Origin: Phialocephala subalpina
Taxonomy: Eukaryota > Ascomycota > Leotiomycetes > Helotiales > Mollisiaceae
Direction of reading: 5' to 3'
Length of the DNA: 64,000 bases
Assembly (NCBI GenBank): GCA_900073065.1
Contig: FJOG01000018.1
Span: forward strand, 1-64,000
Within the stretch, counting starts at the first letter, position 1, and every line of letters begins with the position of its first letter. This document shows positions 34,823 to 46,757 of this stretch, one piece after another. Both the position numbers and the translations under genes were made by a program. The notes under the pieces were generated by a model, which was not told the origin of the DNA, made no database searches, and saw only the letters and a list, made by a program, of their open reading frames with translations.

Positions 34823-37800
34823 TCAGGCTTCATTCCGAACCTGTTTCTGTTTTTTCGCCGTCCCAATATGTGTGTTGTGCACCTGAGATGATTAGCTATG
34901 ATCATGGGGCGGGGCCATTGAGCATACCTTTGTGGCAAACTTAAGACTGGTTAGAGTCTCCTGAAGATGGGCTTCTAGCGGACTCGCCATCACGAACATG
35001 AGGGTCTTTGAGTTACCGCCAAGAGAGTATTGAAGTAGGTATGTCAACTATTCTTGTCAGTAGACATCATCAATGAAACCAAGAACAGCTTACCTTCGAG
35101 TTTCTGTACGGGATATGGGCGCCTTCCTTACCCTGCCCCAAAGCACCAATAACATCTCCTAAACAGCTCAAGCTCTTGTTGATGTTCTGGGTCTCCTTCA
35201 TTCTCTCTCCTTCTGCGCCTGATGACTTCAGTCTCTCGGATCCAGCGAGATCGACCAGATTCAGGGTGCCTTCGGAAGTTTCATTGGTTGTGCTATTGCG
35301 ACCAACCAGCTTCAAGATAAATACTGAATGAGAGCGCGACGATCGCTCATTCGACTTGGTTGCTGCAACGCTTCGGTTGTTCGCCGCTTGCTTCAAGATT
35401 ATCTCCACGGTGTCGGCCGAGTCGAGTGTCACCGTCTTCAGTCCTGTCACTGTGGTCTGCTTCTTCTGGTCGTCGTGACGAATCTCGTGTTTCTTTTTGT
35501 CAAAGTCCTTCGAGTTCCCAAGCAAATCGTGGATTTCTTCGTTGTAAACTTCGACGAAACTTCCTTCCATGGTGTAGGTCCAACCCTTCTCCTTCAGATT
35601 TGTTGCTGTCTCGTAAATCTGGTGTGTTGCTCGAGGTATCATACCGTCGGCCGAGGACATGGTGTGCGTCTTCCCGGATCCAGTCTGTCCATAGCAGAAA
35701 ATGCAAACATTGTATCCATCCAATGCACTCTGGACAAGTTGTGAGATCTCTTCGAACACTTCTTGGTTTTGACTTTCCGGCCCGAAAACACGATCGAACG
35801 TAAATGAGTGAGTCTTCCTGGTGACGTTTCCGAGACTGCTCTTCTCCTCTTTGCCAAGGATCTCTAGCTCCTTGCTTTCTTTGTCGGTATCGGGGTACTT
35901 CAATTTAGCAGAGTCTCCCTCTGCGGTATCAAAGACTGGCCGCACTCTGCACATGACACGGATATTTCCCTTTAGTTCTTGAACCTGGTTGAACAGTATT
36001 CGACGAAGAGTCTCCTCCTTGATCAATTTCGCCTTCGATGTTTCTGCTGATCTCATGGCATCCTGGAGTCTGGATTCCATTTCGGCAAAGCTGTCAGATT
36101 GCGCCTTGCTTCCAGACTCAAGGAAATGAATGCGAGCACGAAGACTTGCTACCGTAGCTTCGAGGGTGTGTATGGTGGTGGAGGTCTCGATGCCGGTCTT
36201 CTGTTGAGCTTCCCTCAGGGCTGCAAGGTCTTTCTGAGCATTGCCTTTCAGCGTCTGTTCTCGGTCCAGTTCTCCTCTGATATCCTCAAGTTCACCTCTC
36301 ATGTTTTGAATCTCGCGGTCCTTCTGCTGCAAAGCTGTATCGAGGTTTTGACTTTCGGTTGCAACACGAGATTCGAGATCTTGAACTTCACGAAGTCTTC
36401 GGTTGCGCTCGTCCTCGAGCTTTGAATCGTTCCTCCGCTCAAGTTCTCGAATTCTGTCTTCGAGCTCGATAGCTGCTCGTCGCTCGAGTTCTTGGAGTTC
36501 TTCTCGGTGTATTCGGAGGAGTCGGTCGAGTTCATCGGTGTTGCTTCTCCGGATTTGGTCAATATCGTTTCGATGCTCTCGTTGGGTTTCGTCCATCTCG
36601 TTACGGCTCGCTCTGATCTGATCATCCAGGCTGGTAGTGAGCGTGAGCAACTTCTCTTGCAAGGTATTAGCTTTCTGTCTCATTGCGTCTAAATCACTTT
36701 GTAGCGTCTGATTCGACGACGATAGTTGTGCTCGCATGGTCTCGAGTTCAGCAACTGTGACATGATTAGCTAACCACCACGCTAAGAGTCCGGTATGCAT
36801 ACTTCTTGCCTTGAAGACCTTGACAGCCTCTTCGAGACCACTTCGCTCTAAGCTACTTCCGTTAAGCGTTTCTTGCAGCTTGATATACATGGCCTCCATG
36901 TTCTCGACGCGGGCATTTACGTCCCAACCTGTGAATTGAGTTACTTTAGAGTCTTTGGACAAATATGGAGTTTTCTGGGGAGATGGTTTGGGATTTCGCC
37001 GCGGGGTAGGAGTCGCATTTAGTGGCTCCGCCCTGGAAGGCACAGGAATATGTGAAGGAGTCTTTGGGCACACTGGAGCTACCTCTCCAGGACCTTTGTA
37101 AAGCACAATTTCATGCCTATTCCCCGCGCTGTGGATTCTCATGTTTCGCATGCCTGTACTGATAGACGGCTTGTGAGGTATGGATTTCGAAGGTGGTTTG
37201 GCCCGTGATGATCTCGCTTGATGATCTTGCGGTCCGCTGGACTGTACTTCTTCGTCGATACATAGCATACTCATAGCTGTGCTGACGGAGACGTCTCGGA
37301 ATTTGGTTGGGGACCTCATCTCAGTCATGGACTGATGTCCCCGTAATTTCCTGTTTCGGATTGTAGAACCACCGCTGGGTAAAGGCAATGCATAAGAGGA
37401 TGGTAACGAAGTCAATGGTTGCATACCCTTACGCTTCCCTTGTGGAGCATCTTCGTCGTCAGAGTAATTTTCCATCGATGTCACCGGTCGTGATTGAGGT
37501 ATGCTAGTCTTCGGGCGGGTTGTTGTAGATTGACTGAAGCCCATTGAAGTCGGAGGTCGATTGCCGTAGGCTGAAGCAGGCCGGCCGTTGGGACCGACAC
37601 TGCTGGCGAAGCTGCCATTTGATGTGTTTCGAGAGCTAGCGGATGGGGTTCGTGATGAGGATATGGATGAAGTGAAAGAGGGGTTTCGGCCATGCGTTGG
37701 CTTCTGCAAGAATAATTAGTATCTGGTAACAAGACCTGCGAATGTGTTGTGGTAGATATCACAGTCCGAGGGGGTGGGAGACGTTGAATTTGTGATTTCA

Positions 37801-38382
37801 GGTCGTTCGATGATGCTTCCTTTCTAGCACGAGCAAGGGCTCGGTGTGTTTGTGGACGTCGTAGGAAATGTCGAGCAGTCTTTGGGGACTCAAGTTCCCA
37901 AAGTTTCTGCTTCTCCATGTTGTGGCGGATTTTGTGGTGGAATATAGGACTATTTAGGAGGATACTCACACTTGCACCAACAAGAGAAGTAGTCTTCACA
38001 TGCGACCTTGAACTTGGGGTAGGAGCTGCCATGGATCTCGTCTGTCCAGCCCTTTCCGCGAGTGTTACTCGTTTAGGTTCCGGTTCATCTGCAACTCTCA
38101 ATCAGTCTTCAGTCTCCCGTCACCCGATATGCCACTCACATGCTGCGCTGATTTTGTGCTTCGATGAGAAATTTGGTGGAGGCATCTTCGAGACCATCTT
38201 CGACCGCGCATTGCTTTCGGATTCTGAGATTTCTGCCAGGCTTTGGCCTTTTCCAAAGGACGGTATCTGTGATGGAGGGCGCGGAAGTTGTGATGTTCGC
38301 ATACTCTGATGACGATGGGTGAGCATGTAGGAAGCAAGATACAATAGTTGAGGCATACCGAATTCTCCTCTGAATAATCCAT
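34823..38382 (-). CDS. Kinesin-14, C-terminal motor (Kar3/KlpA type)
   Basis: Minus-end-directed microtubule motor of spindle and nuclear fusion. Eight exons close in phase: 38359-38382, 38140-38305, 37980-38098, 37763-37906, 36803-37703, 35094-36754, 34928-35047 and 34823-34882, giving 1064 residues. The N-terminal ~400 residues are Ser/Pro/Arg-rich and disordered (microtubule-binding tail). A long coiled coil (about 36750-36050, [19 protein letters not shown]) follows, then the neck and motor ([14 protein letters not shown]). P-loop [13 protein letters not shown], switch [12 protein letters not shown] and switch [12 protein letters not shown] are intact. The end LTSLKFATK plus [12 protein letters not shown] is typical for the family. 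The 48-bp intron at 36755-36802 is stopless and in frame, so it can be misread as protein. The exon-4 borders are the least certain. Known homologues: KlpA, Kar3. Confidence 0.93.
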
Positions 38383-38859
38383 TTTGACTCTTGGTCGTAG
38401 CAACTGCTACACACGTAGGCAGACTATCGCATGCATATACTGATGAAGCTTCTAGATGTGTTGAGCAATGGCGAGTCGTGCTGTAAAACAATAGACAATG
38501 GATGTTGGTGTTCGGTATCGCAATCGGGTCGTCAAATCTTGTTTACTTCGAATGTTGATATTCGTCACGTGTGAGACATCGTAGCAACGAGCGGGGTCTA
38601 ACCCCTTCAGGCTAATCTAACTAAATCCCTGTCCTTCACAAGCAAAACGGAGAGAAGATGGCCGAAGTACAAATCGCCCGTCACAGAAAAAGCACACCGA
38701 CGCATCTCATGTTCTGACATTTGACAGCTTCTGCACAGCCTGAACTCTTCTGTGCAATATCACCTCATAGTCTATGAGGTCATGCAATAATAAAGATCTT
38801 CTTCTTGCTCCTAACCAGTGTTTCTTGGGCTTGAGACAGTCAGGCGCATAACACTTCAG

Positions 38860-39953
38860 ATGGAAAAGTACTCGCAGTTCCGTGATCGCGGTTTGTACTC
38901 CTCCACCCGCCATGAGATCAGACATGGACCCTTGCTGATGCACAAAGTATAGGATCTGGAATAGCTCCCTTCTTCCCGATCTCGTCGACGCCTGCAGGAA
39001 TCTACCTACCAGTCCATATCTTCCTATTTCTCTTCAAACTACCCTTCTTCATCACCGTCGCGACAACCTACTTTCTGTTCTTACAATGGTTCCCTCTGGG
39101 ATCGCTCTTCAAGAAAGCTATACTATGGATGATACTAGGCATACCGGGGATATGGTGGATAGATCTGCAGATTGATGGAGTCAAGAAGGGCTCGCTAGCG
39201 AAGAAGCACGAGGGCAGGATACCCCAACCGTCGAACATTATCGCATCTTCTTTCACCTCCCCAATCGACTCTTTGTATCTTGCCGCCATCTTCGACCCGA
39301 TATTTACGGTTTCATACCCACATACACGCCAAGTCCGGCGTATTTCATTGCTCGGAGCTATTCTGCGAGCCCTATCGAGCCCACAAGACCAGCCACCCAA
39401 GGGCGCGAAGCTCACAGACCTGAAGACGCTACTCGCTGACCATCCGCAGAGAGTAATAGTTGTCTTTCCGGAGTGTACTACAACAAATGGAAAAGGAATA
39501 CTGCCTTTTAGTCCTAGTCTTCTTACAACTCCGCCAGGAACGAAGATATACCCTGTCAGTCTCCGTTACAGCCCACCGGATATCACGACTCCTGTTCCAG
39601 GCAAATACGCATCATTCATTTGGAACCTTCTCTCCCAACCCACCCACTGTATCAAAGTCCGGATAGCAGAAGTTGTCTACAACACCTCGAAGCCAACGGA
39701 TCACGCGAGCGAGAGGAAGGATCGATATCTGACCAACTTCCTGGATGCATTGGGAGAAGACTCAGCTATGACGAGTAGCACAGACACTTTGATAAGTTTG
39801 AGCGACCAACCCGCTGAGGTCAACGCGGAAGAGAAGCGGATTTTGGATAAAGTGGGCGAAGCCCTAGCTCGACTTGGAAGAGTCAAGAGAGTCGGCTTGA
39901 CTGTGAAAGATAAAGCTGCCTTCATCGAGGCGTGGTCTAAGAAGAGACGGTAG
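38860..39953 (+). CDS. Lysophosphatidic acid acyltransferase-like protein, Loa1/Vps66 type
   Basis: Exons 38860-38890 (MEKYSQFRDR) and 38953-39953 join as ...DRGSGIAPFFP, giving 343 residues. Two hydrophobic segments follow (LPVHIFLFLFKLPFFITVAT; FLFLQWFPLGSL, then AILWMILGIPGIWW), then the acyltransferase core: SSFTSPIDSLYLAAIFDP and VFPECTTTNGKGILPF, the latter matching the family's E(G/C)TTTNG motif. The C-terminus is soluble and ends KAAFIEAWSKKRR, as in PLAT-like fungal homologues. In yeast the homologue acylates lysophosphatidic acid and affects lipid droplets and vacuolar sorting. At the first motif the usual His of HX4D is not seen (SFTSPID). Head-to-head with kinesin, with 477 bp between starts. 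The tiny first exon fixes the start. Confidence 0.85.
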
Positions 39954-41161
39954 ATAGGGTTGGAATTCTGATTGGAGTTTAGGGCATTGGACTAAAGATG
40001 GTCAAGGGAGTCAGTCTAGCGAGCGATATCATTTCCTGCATGTAGCAGAACTCAATATCACCCAGTTCATTTTGATACTGTTGCCCGTTTCCATCTATAT
40101 CTTCTCGTGCTCGTCAAGGCCACACACGTCTCTATTAGGTGACCGAGTATCCTCCGTGTCCATTCTTCCCGTCATCTTTTGACGATGCTCCAACACGCGT
40201 ACACATTCGCACAGTTTATCTTTGAAGAGACAAGACTCGAATCTATCCGTCTCCATTCTATACCAGTACAAAATCTTACGCGCTTCTCGCCGTCACACAT
40301 CATCAAATTGGCACCCCTCCAAGATGTGGTACTAGGCCCCGTGCTGAACCAACCCTTAGGTGTTAACTGTATCTCTGGTGTAATTATTTCTCCCTTTGAA
40401 CTTTGAGATCGAATCATACACTAGATGCCGCATTTGGATTTGGCCCAAAGTTACCAGAAATGAAGACGACCGAGACGGCGGCGTAGGCTGCCGAGCGCCG
40501 AATGCTTCGGACCGCCTTGCATTCGTAAGCGCGAATGCAGGGCCGAATCAATGCATTCATGAATGCAAGGGATGCAGAGGGCCGACCAACTTCAGGTCAG
40601 GAAGGTATTGAATCCAACAGAATCTCATTTGGTGGGCCAATCCTTTAACATTTTCAAGATTTGCTAACCTTCGAGAGACGTCTATAAGAATTTGTTGCTC
40701 GGGAACTTCACCGGCGTGAGCAGGCCACGCAAGATATAGCTCAAAAAGCTACGTTGCAAGAGAAGGATATCGCTCAAAGAGAAGAAGATGCTCATCAAGC
40801 AGAATACGAGGAGGGAAAATCCATGATTATCCAGGCTGATAATGGATCTGGAAGAGCGTCGCAAAACCCCGTGGCAGGGCCATCTGCAACCCTGCAACAA
40901 CCTCAAACATCCGACCTGCCAACCAACTCAAACAGGCCATCTTCAATGCTACTTGGCGGTTACTTGGGAGATGGAGAAGGCGTTAGGAAAGGTCTGGATA
41001 CACGTATATGCTCCCAGACAGGGTCACTCAATACGGCGGATCGCCGTCAATATTAAGAGTTTCCCGTAGAAGATCTTCGCAATGCTTGTAGACAGTGCTC
41101 CTGCTAACACCATTGTTGTAAACTTGCCTCCTCATGTACAAGAAGCGCTGCTAATGACACG
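39954..41161. other. Intergenic, with an unidentified coding-like fragment
   Basis: Apart from the hairpin cluster at 40498-40570, a stretch at about 40700-41056 on the plus strand reads as charged, coiled-coil-like sequence (LQEKDIAQREEDAHQAEYEE) followed by a Ser/Pro/Gln-rich tail. It has no ATG and resembles the C-terminal tail of some transposases or other long proteins, but I cannot identify it. Nothing else is supported. Confidence 0.35.
40498..40570. repeat. Cluster of three hairpins built on GAATGC
   Basis: Three adjacent inverted repeats: CCGAATGCTTCGG (40498-40510), CCTTGCATTCG pairing with CGAATGCAGG (40515-40542), and a perfect 16-base palindrome at 40552-40567 (TGCATTCATGAATGCA). 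All three share GAATGC/GCATTC. It may be the end of a rolling-circle or other mobile element, or a regulatory cluster. Confidence 0.6.
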
Positions 41162-43301
41162 TCACGCTGGCTTGTCGCCCAATTGTCCAGACCCTTCACT
41201 ACCAGCACCGCCAGCCATCTCATTCTGTTCAAAACTCCTTCCCATCTCCCTCGTCTCGGTCGCCCCTCCTACCACAACTTCCAGCCCATCTTCGTCCCTC
41301 CCACCAAAAAGCACCCCCTCATCCCCAAAAACCCTCGCACACTCCTCCAAACTCAACCCCCTCGTATTAGGAAACCACCTCAGTATAACCACCGCCGCAA
41401 TCGAGCTCGGAATAATAAAACACAAGTAATACTTCCAACCGATATTTTTCAATGCTGTTGGAGCTGCTTGGAGCCTGCCCAACTAATTAGTACTGTACAA
41501 AGTGTTTTGGGGGGAGAGAACTCCGGAGCTGAGAGCCGTCTTAGGAGCCTGCATGCAAACAAAACATCTCAGATCCGAGCTGCTCCGGGGCTCCCACAGA
41601 CAAAGACAGCAATTTTGTATGGAACTAAGCTTACCAGATGATGTTGAGGAGGGCGATGCCTGAGACGCCAAGGGAGAGGCCTTTAGCGCGGAGGTGGAAG
41701 GGGAAGATTTCGCCGAGGTAGGAGAGTTGGACGTTATTCATCCATTCGTAGCATGCTACGTACACTAGAGAGTTTGTTAGCATTCGTATTCAAGCATCAA
41801 ATGTTGATCGAGAATGACGATGGCTGCAAAGTCCACAGGGTAGATGGACATTGAGAGAAGGGGAAGTGAAAGCTCACGAAAAATCATAGCAACAGCCGCT
41901 CTCAACGCCGCCTTATTCTCTCCCGGTCCCACCTTGTCCCTCGCCACCAGAATTGTCTCTGTGATCAAAATAGCCACACAACCAATCATACCCCCAGCCA
42001 TCATCTTCGGACGACTAACTCGATCTACGACAAACATAGAGAGGAAACTTGAGACGAAAGCTACTGTTACCCAGGCGGCGGCGAGCATGAGTTGGGTGCT
42101 GAGTCCGTAGCCTAGACCACCGTAGATCTGAGGGCCAAATACTTTGGTCTGATGTTAGCAGTCTAAATGGTGGTTTGCGGTAGGTAAGAGGGAACGGAAA
42201 ATTGGAGGACGTACTATTAATAACCAAAATCCCCGAAAACTGAATAAAAGCCGTCGTCCCAAATCCTAACAGACTTCTCTTCCTATAACTCTTCACGCCC
42301 CATAACATGCTGTACCAATCACTTTTCAGCCCCTTTTCCCTCTCCAACTGCTCTCTAATCTGCCGCATCTCAATGATTGCTTCTTCAGGCTCGTGTAATT
42401 TCAGTAGCACTTTCTCGGCTTCTTCGACTCGATTGTTTTTGGTTAGCCAGCGAGGACTCTCGGGGAGCCAAGGCATGATGGCTATCAAGATAGTAGGGGG
42501 TAGGCATTGAAAAGCGAGCATGGGTCGCCATTGGTTGTTGGAGGAGGGACGATAGAAGTAGAAGCCGTATGAGCCCCAGCCTGCGAGCATGTAGCCGAGA
42601 AGAAGCATGAGCCCCATGAGAGTTATGAATGCGCCGCGGTTGCGGGGTGGCACGACTTCGTTGACCCATATGGGGACTGCGGCGAGGAGGGAGAAAGCTC
42701 TAAAATAAATTAGAGAATAGAGCAATTAGAGCAAAATATGAGAGAGACAAGCAAGCGTACCCAGCACCAGAGATGAAACGGAAGAGAATGAATTCTCCGA
42801 TGTTAGTTGAGCCCGCTAGAAAAGCTCCCGATATCAAGGTGTATGTTGAACACTGAGTTGTCAATACTTCGACAATGTCCGTGGGGACGTGGAACATTTA
42901 CATAGACAACTACCCATTTTCTGCCCCATCTATCGGCGACGTATGGGACAGTGTAGCATGCCAGAAAGCCTCCTGTTGAGTACAGGCCCTAGGAGATCAG
43001 CACCGAATTAAGAGGACAAGGTGTTGGAAGTAGATACTGTGATGGTTGAGATGAGCGCAGTTGCGTGCTTTCTCGTCTCCAATCGATAATACTCAACGAA
43101 GGAAGGTTGAGCTACTTGAATCAGCAATTTCAAAGGAAGATATTACAGAGAGACGTACCAAGAGTAGGTCCAATGATGGCAGTAGAGTACCCGTAACTCA
43201 AAGCTCCAAGAGACATGGCTATCACCATAATTACATTGTAGTAGTTGAATTGTCGCTTGTTCTCGACGTGCTTGGCAAAGACTTTTTCTTGAGTCTCCAT
43301 C
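41162..43301 (-). CDS. Sugar-porter family MFS transporter
   Basis: Starts METQEKVFAKHVENKRQFNYYN (ATG 43301; an upstream in-frame stretch has no advantage). Exons in order carry TM1 (VIMVIAMSLGALSYGYSTAIIG), the loop QPSFVEYYRLETRKHATALISTITG, TM2 with the sugar-porter motif VADRWGRKW (about 42930-42990), STYTLISGAFLAGSTNIGEFILFRFISGAG, the large exon 42700-42200 with PESPRWL and a charged central loop, then FVVDRVSRPKM (about 42000), YLGEIFPFHLRAKGLSLG (about 41680) and the final exon with PNTRGLSLEE and a hydrophilic tail. About twelve membrane helices in total. It is similar to fungal lactose/hexose permease-like proteins; the substrate cannot be read from sequence. It looks intact with about seven exons; some borders are approximate. 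Confidence 0.88.
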
Positions 43302-44309
43302 TTGAAGCTTGAAGAATTCGCAACGAAAGGACAGAGCATTGCTGAATTTCAATGAGCGCGCTTAACTCATATCCTAAGTCTTGGTCCCCACAGTCAAACA
43401 ATGTTCGTTAAGTGAACTGTCGCCGGAAGCGACCTTCCTGCTGGGTTTTGTCCGTGCAATGCTTATTTTCCCCATGCGGAGGCGGGGTGAGCTCTCAAGG
43501 CCATGGTCGATCAGCGATGGCGTCGAAGCGACCATTCAAAACAGGACGTTATGGTTCTGACTGTGTTGATTTGTGTTAGGAATCAGTTAACATATCCTGG
43601 GGAAGCCGCGAAAGGGGGAAGCTGCGGCCGCCAGCTGAGATAAGACAGCAGTAAACATTGAAGTGGGAAAGACAACTGTACGAATAGGCTATATTGTGCT
43701 ACCATACATCAATGAGCAATGTCCCAAAAGAGAACAGAGTATCTGTTGTTGATTTAAGACTTTGAAAAGCGAGAGACGCTATGGATGGTGTAATAAATGC
43801 ACCAAATAGAGAAATAGGGCCAGCCTACCGTACTCCTACTTGAGATTAGAACAGAGAGTGCCAGAGCCATAATTGACCAAGTAGAAATGAACCTTCAACA
43901 AAAACTAGCAAACTTCATACCTTCCTCTCGAGGACATTCTCCTTTCAACACAGTACCATCGCTGTTGCGAACAAGAGAGCCTTGCCGAACGTATATTTAG
44001 ATCGACCAATGGGATGCTTGCTAGACCATAAGTAGTCTTACAGAGCCTCGTGTCAAGCTTGACAGTTTTTCGTTAGAGCAGAATATTGATACCGAAAATT
44101 TGAGTACAACGGAAGCAATGCACTTACGGCGTTGTCTCAACAGTTCTGGGAGTCCCCTCGACGATAATGCAACTGCTACCACTTCATAACTTCCACCTGC
44201 CTCAATGTGTGATTCGAAGTTTTGAAGTCCTTCCATAAATCGGAATATTCACCACAGGTATTGCCCGCTGGCAGGCCAAAAGCGACATTGGATTGGCCGG
44301 GAGATAAAC
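43302..44309. other. Intergenic, no gene seen
   Basis: Upstream of the MFS gene and downstream of 2EXR copy 5. Frames are short and motif-free on both strands. The part next to 43301 should hold the MFS promoter, but I see no defensible site. Confidence 0.4.
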
Positions 44310-45236
44310 TCAATCGTTCGAGACAATGGCGAATGATCGAAGTTTTAAAACTTCCCGTCGTTTTCCGACTTGTTCGATTAACTCATCGATACTCTCGACA
44401 AGAACCACTTGCACCGAGATGCCGGCTACCATCCCTCGCTTGAGACGAAACAAAGCAGAGTTAGAAGAAATTGCTTCAGCCATCTGCCCTTCTAAAATCC
44501 GGCACGACTCTTCCCGTTGTGCCTCGATTGTATCCATGTCTTCGGTTCCTGTCGATTCGAGGAACGGGAAGCAGGGCTTTCTGTCGACCAGAACATAAAC
44601 AATTTGCAGTCCTGGAACCTCCAACAATATACTTCCAGTTCCGCCATTCCACACTTCCATTCTTATAGCCATGTATTTGATTCGCTCGTCGAATTTATAT
44701 TCGTGTCTTCGGAATGGCATGGAGTTGCAAATCGAGGTACCGTCGCATAGGTAGGGCTCTTCTGCATGCTCCAACATAACAACATCATTGTCTGGGGCCC
44801 AGTAGGTCATTTCTCCAACATCTTGTAGCTCTTTGTCGTACGGACACTCGCGATATCGAACATCGTTGAAAAGAGTCGCCCGCCAGCTCCAAGCATTCTT
44901 CACCTCGAAGTCTAGGCCCCGTGTATAGAACTCCAACGCCGCCGCTCGAGAATCGTGGCAGGCGTATAGGAGAGGAGGTGCTGCCATTTCTGAGGCAAAT
45001 AGGTGCTTGCGAGAATCGAACGGGGGATCTTCCCAGGCTTCCTTCGGATTTGAGAGCGAGAGCGGGATGACTTGGGTCCAGCCTGCAGCCGCATACTCCC
45101 AAATGACTCGTCGGAGCTCGAGAGGGAGATTTGCGAATTGGGGGAAGTCTTGAGGCATTTCGAAGTTTGTTGAGCTTTTTGGTATTGTGTGGTATCTGGG
45201 GGAAGAGGGGGGTGGTTCGAGGCAGCAGTCGGCCAT
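44310..45236 (-). CDS. 2EXR-domain protein, copy 5, apparently intact
   Basis: 308 residues from the ATG at 45236 (MADCCLEPPPSSP); the frame stays open 165 bp further upstream without an ATG. The domain begins FPQFANLPLELRRVIWEYA, then VIPLSLS, and the second motif is the variant LLYACHDSRAAAL (DSR rather than ESR). Beyond it come TYWAPDNDVVMLEHAEEP, an Arg/Tyr-rich part (IKYMAIRMEVW), LQIVYVLVDRKPCFPF and a C-terminal helical region ending LKLRSFAIVSND. The WxPDND block matches copies 1 and 2 (WNPNRD, WDPNRD), so it belongs to their subgroup. No intron, no signal peptide. Function of 2EXR proteins is unknown. Divergent from copy 6. Confidence 0.75.
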   Translation of the reverse strand: MADCCLEPPPSSPRYHTIPKSSTNFEMPQDFPQFANLPLELRRVIWEYAAAGWTQVIPLSLSNPKEAWEDPPFDSRKHLFASEMAAPPLLYACHDSRAAALEFYTRGLDFEVKNAWSWRATLFNDVRYRECPYDKELQDVGEMTYWAPDNDVVMLEHAEEPYLCDGTSICNSMPFRRHEYKFDERIKYMAIRMEVWNGGTGSILLEVPGLQIVYVLVDRKPCFPFLESTGTEDMDTIEAQREESCRILEGQMAEAISSNSALFRLKRGMVAGISVQVVLVESIDELIEQVGKRREVLKLRSFAIVSND

Positions 45237-46097
45237 TGAGAGCAGCTTATGTAATCCGTAAATCAGACGACACCCCGTCGTCGTCAATATGATCCTTCCC
45301 TGCAACGTTGATGTCTTCAGTGTTCCTCGTCGCTGTAGCAGAGACCTGACTGGAGCATTAATGATCCGATCCTGGACATCAACAAGGCCTTGACATCGCA
45401 AAGCCTGCCAATGCCACAGGCTTCGATCCCCCGCACGAGCTTGCGGCTCTCATACGACAAAGGCTGCTGTTAAAGCATCATCAATCTTCCTGCCAGTGCA
45501 TCGAGATCATCGTGGACGAGGCTGTCATCTTATAAAGCGTGGAATTTGAGTTGTTGAGAGTCTGTTCGTGGGGCGTTCCTGCGCCTGCCTGTTGTGTGTT
45601 TTCGTGCTAGTGCGTTTGCCTCCGTCTTTATTTCAGGCGTCTCTTCTCTACCTAGGTACCTCGATAAATTCCAGGCGATCCGTCATTGCTGCGACAGCTG
45701 TATCGACACCCGAATCTCATGTACCTGGCAGGGGAAGGGATACATCAAATCAATATTGGCGGTCTCTCTAATCCAGATTCTGTAAGGACAACGCATCGGT
45801 CCCTTCCGAGGTCATCCAGACAATTGGAATTCTGGAATCAAGTCGAGTCACTTTCGCCAGCCTCGCCTTCAGCGTTTTAAAGAGGAGCCTTTGATCTCAG
45901 ACCTGCCATCAATCCAAAGTACTTATACAACAGACCCAATCCTCAGCGACGCCCATTCACGTCTGACTAGACAGCCTCCACTCCGAATCATGGAGCATCC
46001 GCCTTTCCCGCACCGACAATCGCAACAAATCTGCCCTCGAGCAAATTCGGACATCCTATCCTGGAAACCCGAACTTGCGACACACATACCCGCCAGC
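45237..46097. promoter_or_regulatory. Divergent intergenic region between two 2EXR genes
   Basis: About 860 bp between the ATGs of copy 5 (minus) and copy 6 (plus). The frame of copy 6 is open from 45891 and that of copy 5 to about 45401, so part of this could be translated if upstream starts are used. No binding site that I can defend. Confidence 0.4.
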
Positions 46098-46757
46098 ATG
46101 TCGTCGACTACGGGTAACGAACACACTGCAGGGCCGGTTACGATTGCGATGTCCCTACAACCCGCTTCCACATTCACGCAATTCCCTCGTCTTCCTCTAG
46201 AGCTGCGCCAGATTATTTGGAGAGCGTGCCTCCCTCCCAGCAATCGTGTTCTACCTGTCAAGATCATAGATGCAGCAGACAGTCACTCCAGCAAATTCAA
46301 ATCGTGTTGTAGCCATTCCGCGTATGCCGATGCAAGCGATCTAAGAATGCTTGAAGTTTCCCATGAGTCAAGGACTGAATACCTTGCGGCGAATCCCAAG
46401 TTTCTCCCCGGTGTTCGACGTGCAAAACTTTACTTCAACCCTGAGGCCACAATCATCTACCTCACAAATTTTGGCAACCCGTTTACCGTTGTGCGACTGT
46501 TAGACGTTATGGACATTCGAATATTGGCTGTGTTCTGTCCAACCAAGTCTGGTGTCGGAGATCCAGGCCGTGTGTATGCTTTCGGCAATCTCAAAGAGTT
46601 GATGTGTGTGGTGGGAGGGACGCCAACAGGCTTTGAACACCGACGCTATTGCAAGGAGGTATGCACGAATACGATGCGGGAATTGGAGAGATACAACGCG
46701 AAAGTGAAATCATCCAACAATATCCCGAAGGTCTCGATCTTGGAAGGTATGCCTTGA
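46098..46757 (+). CDS. 2EXR-domain protein, copy 6, apparently intact
   Basis: 219 residues from the ATG at 46098 (MSSTTGNEHTAG); in-frame ATGs at 45990 and upstream would lengthen it. The domain reads FTQFPRLPLELRQIIWRACLPP, then RMLEVSHESRTEYLAANPKF, then KLYFNPEATIIYLTNF. Further on, DIRILAVFCPT, LKELMCVVGG and a C-terminal helix with RELERYNAKVK, ending IPKVSILEG. These downstream blocks (A.PKxL, YFNPxxTIIYI, LKEL, ...IPxVxxLxG) are shared with copies 7 and 8, which form one subgroup. No intron, signal peptide or membrane segment. Function unknown. Confidence 0.75.
   Translation: MSSTTGNEHTAGPVTIAMSLQPASTFTQFPRLPLELRQIIWRACLPPSNRVLPVKIIDAADSHSSKFKSCCSHSAYADASDLRMLEVSHESRTEYLAANPKFLPGVRRAKLYFNPEATIIYLTNFGNPFTVVRLLDVMDIRILAVFCPTKSGVGDPGRVYAFGNLKELMCVVGGTPTGFEHRRYCKEVCTNTMRELERYNAKVKSSNNIPKVSILEGMP

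Noticed and set aside
36299..36692. Ser-rich and other frames opposite the kinesin coiled coil
   Set aside because: Ser-rich antisense reading is a usual by-product of Glu/Arg-rich coiled-coil codons.
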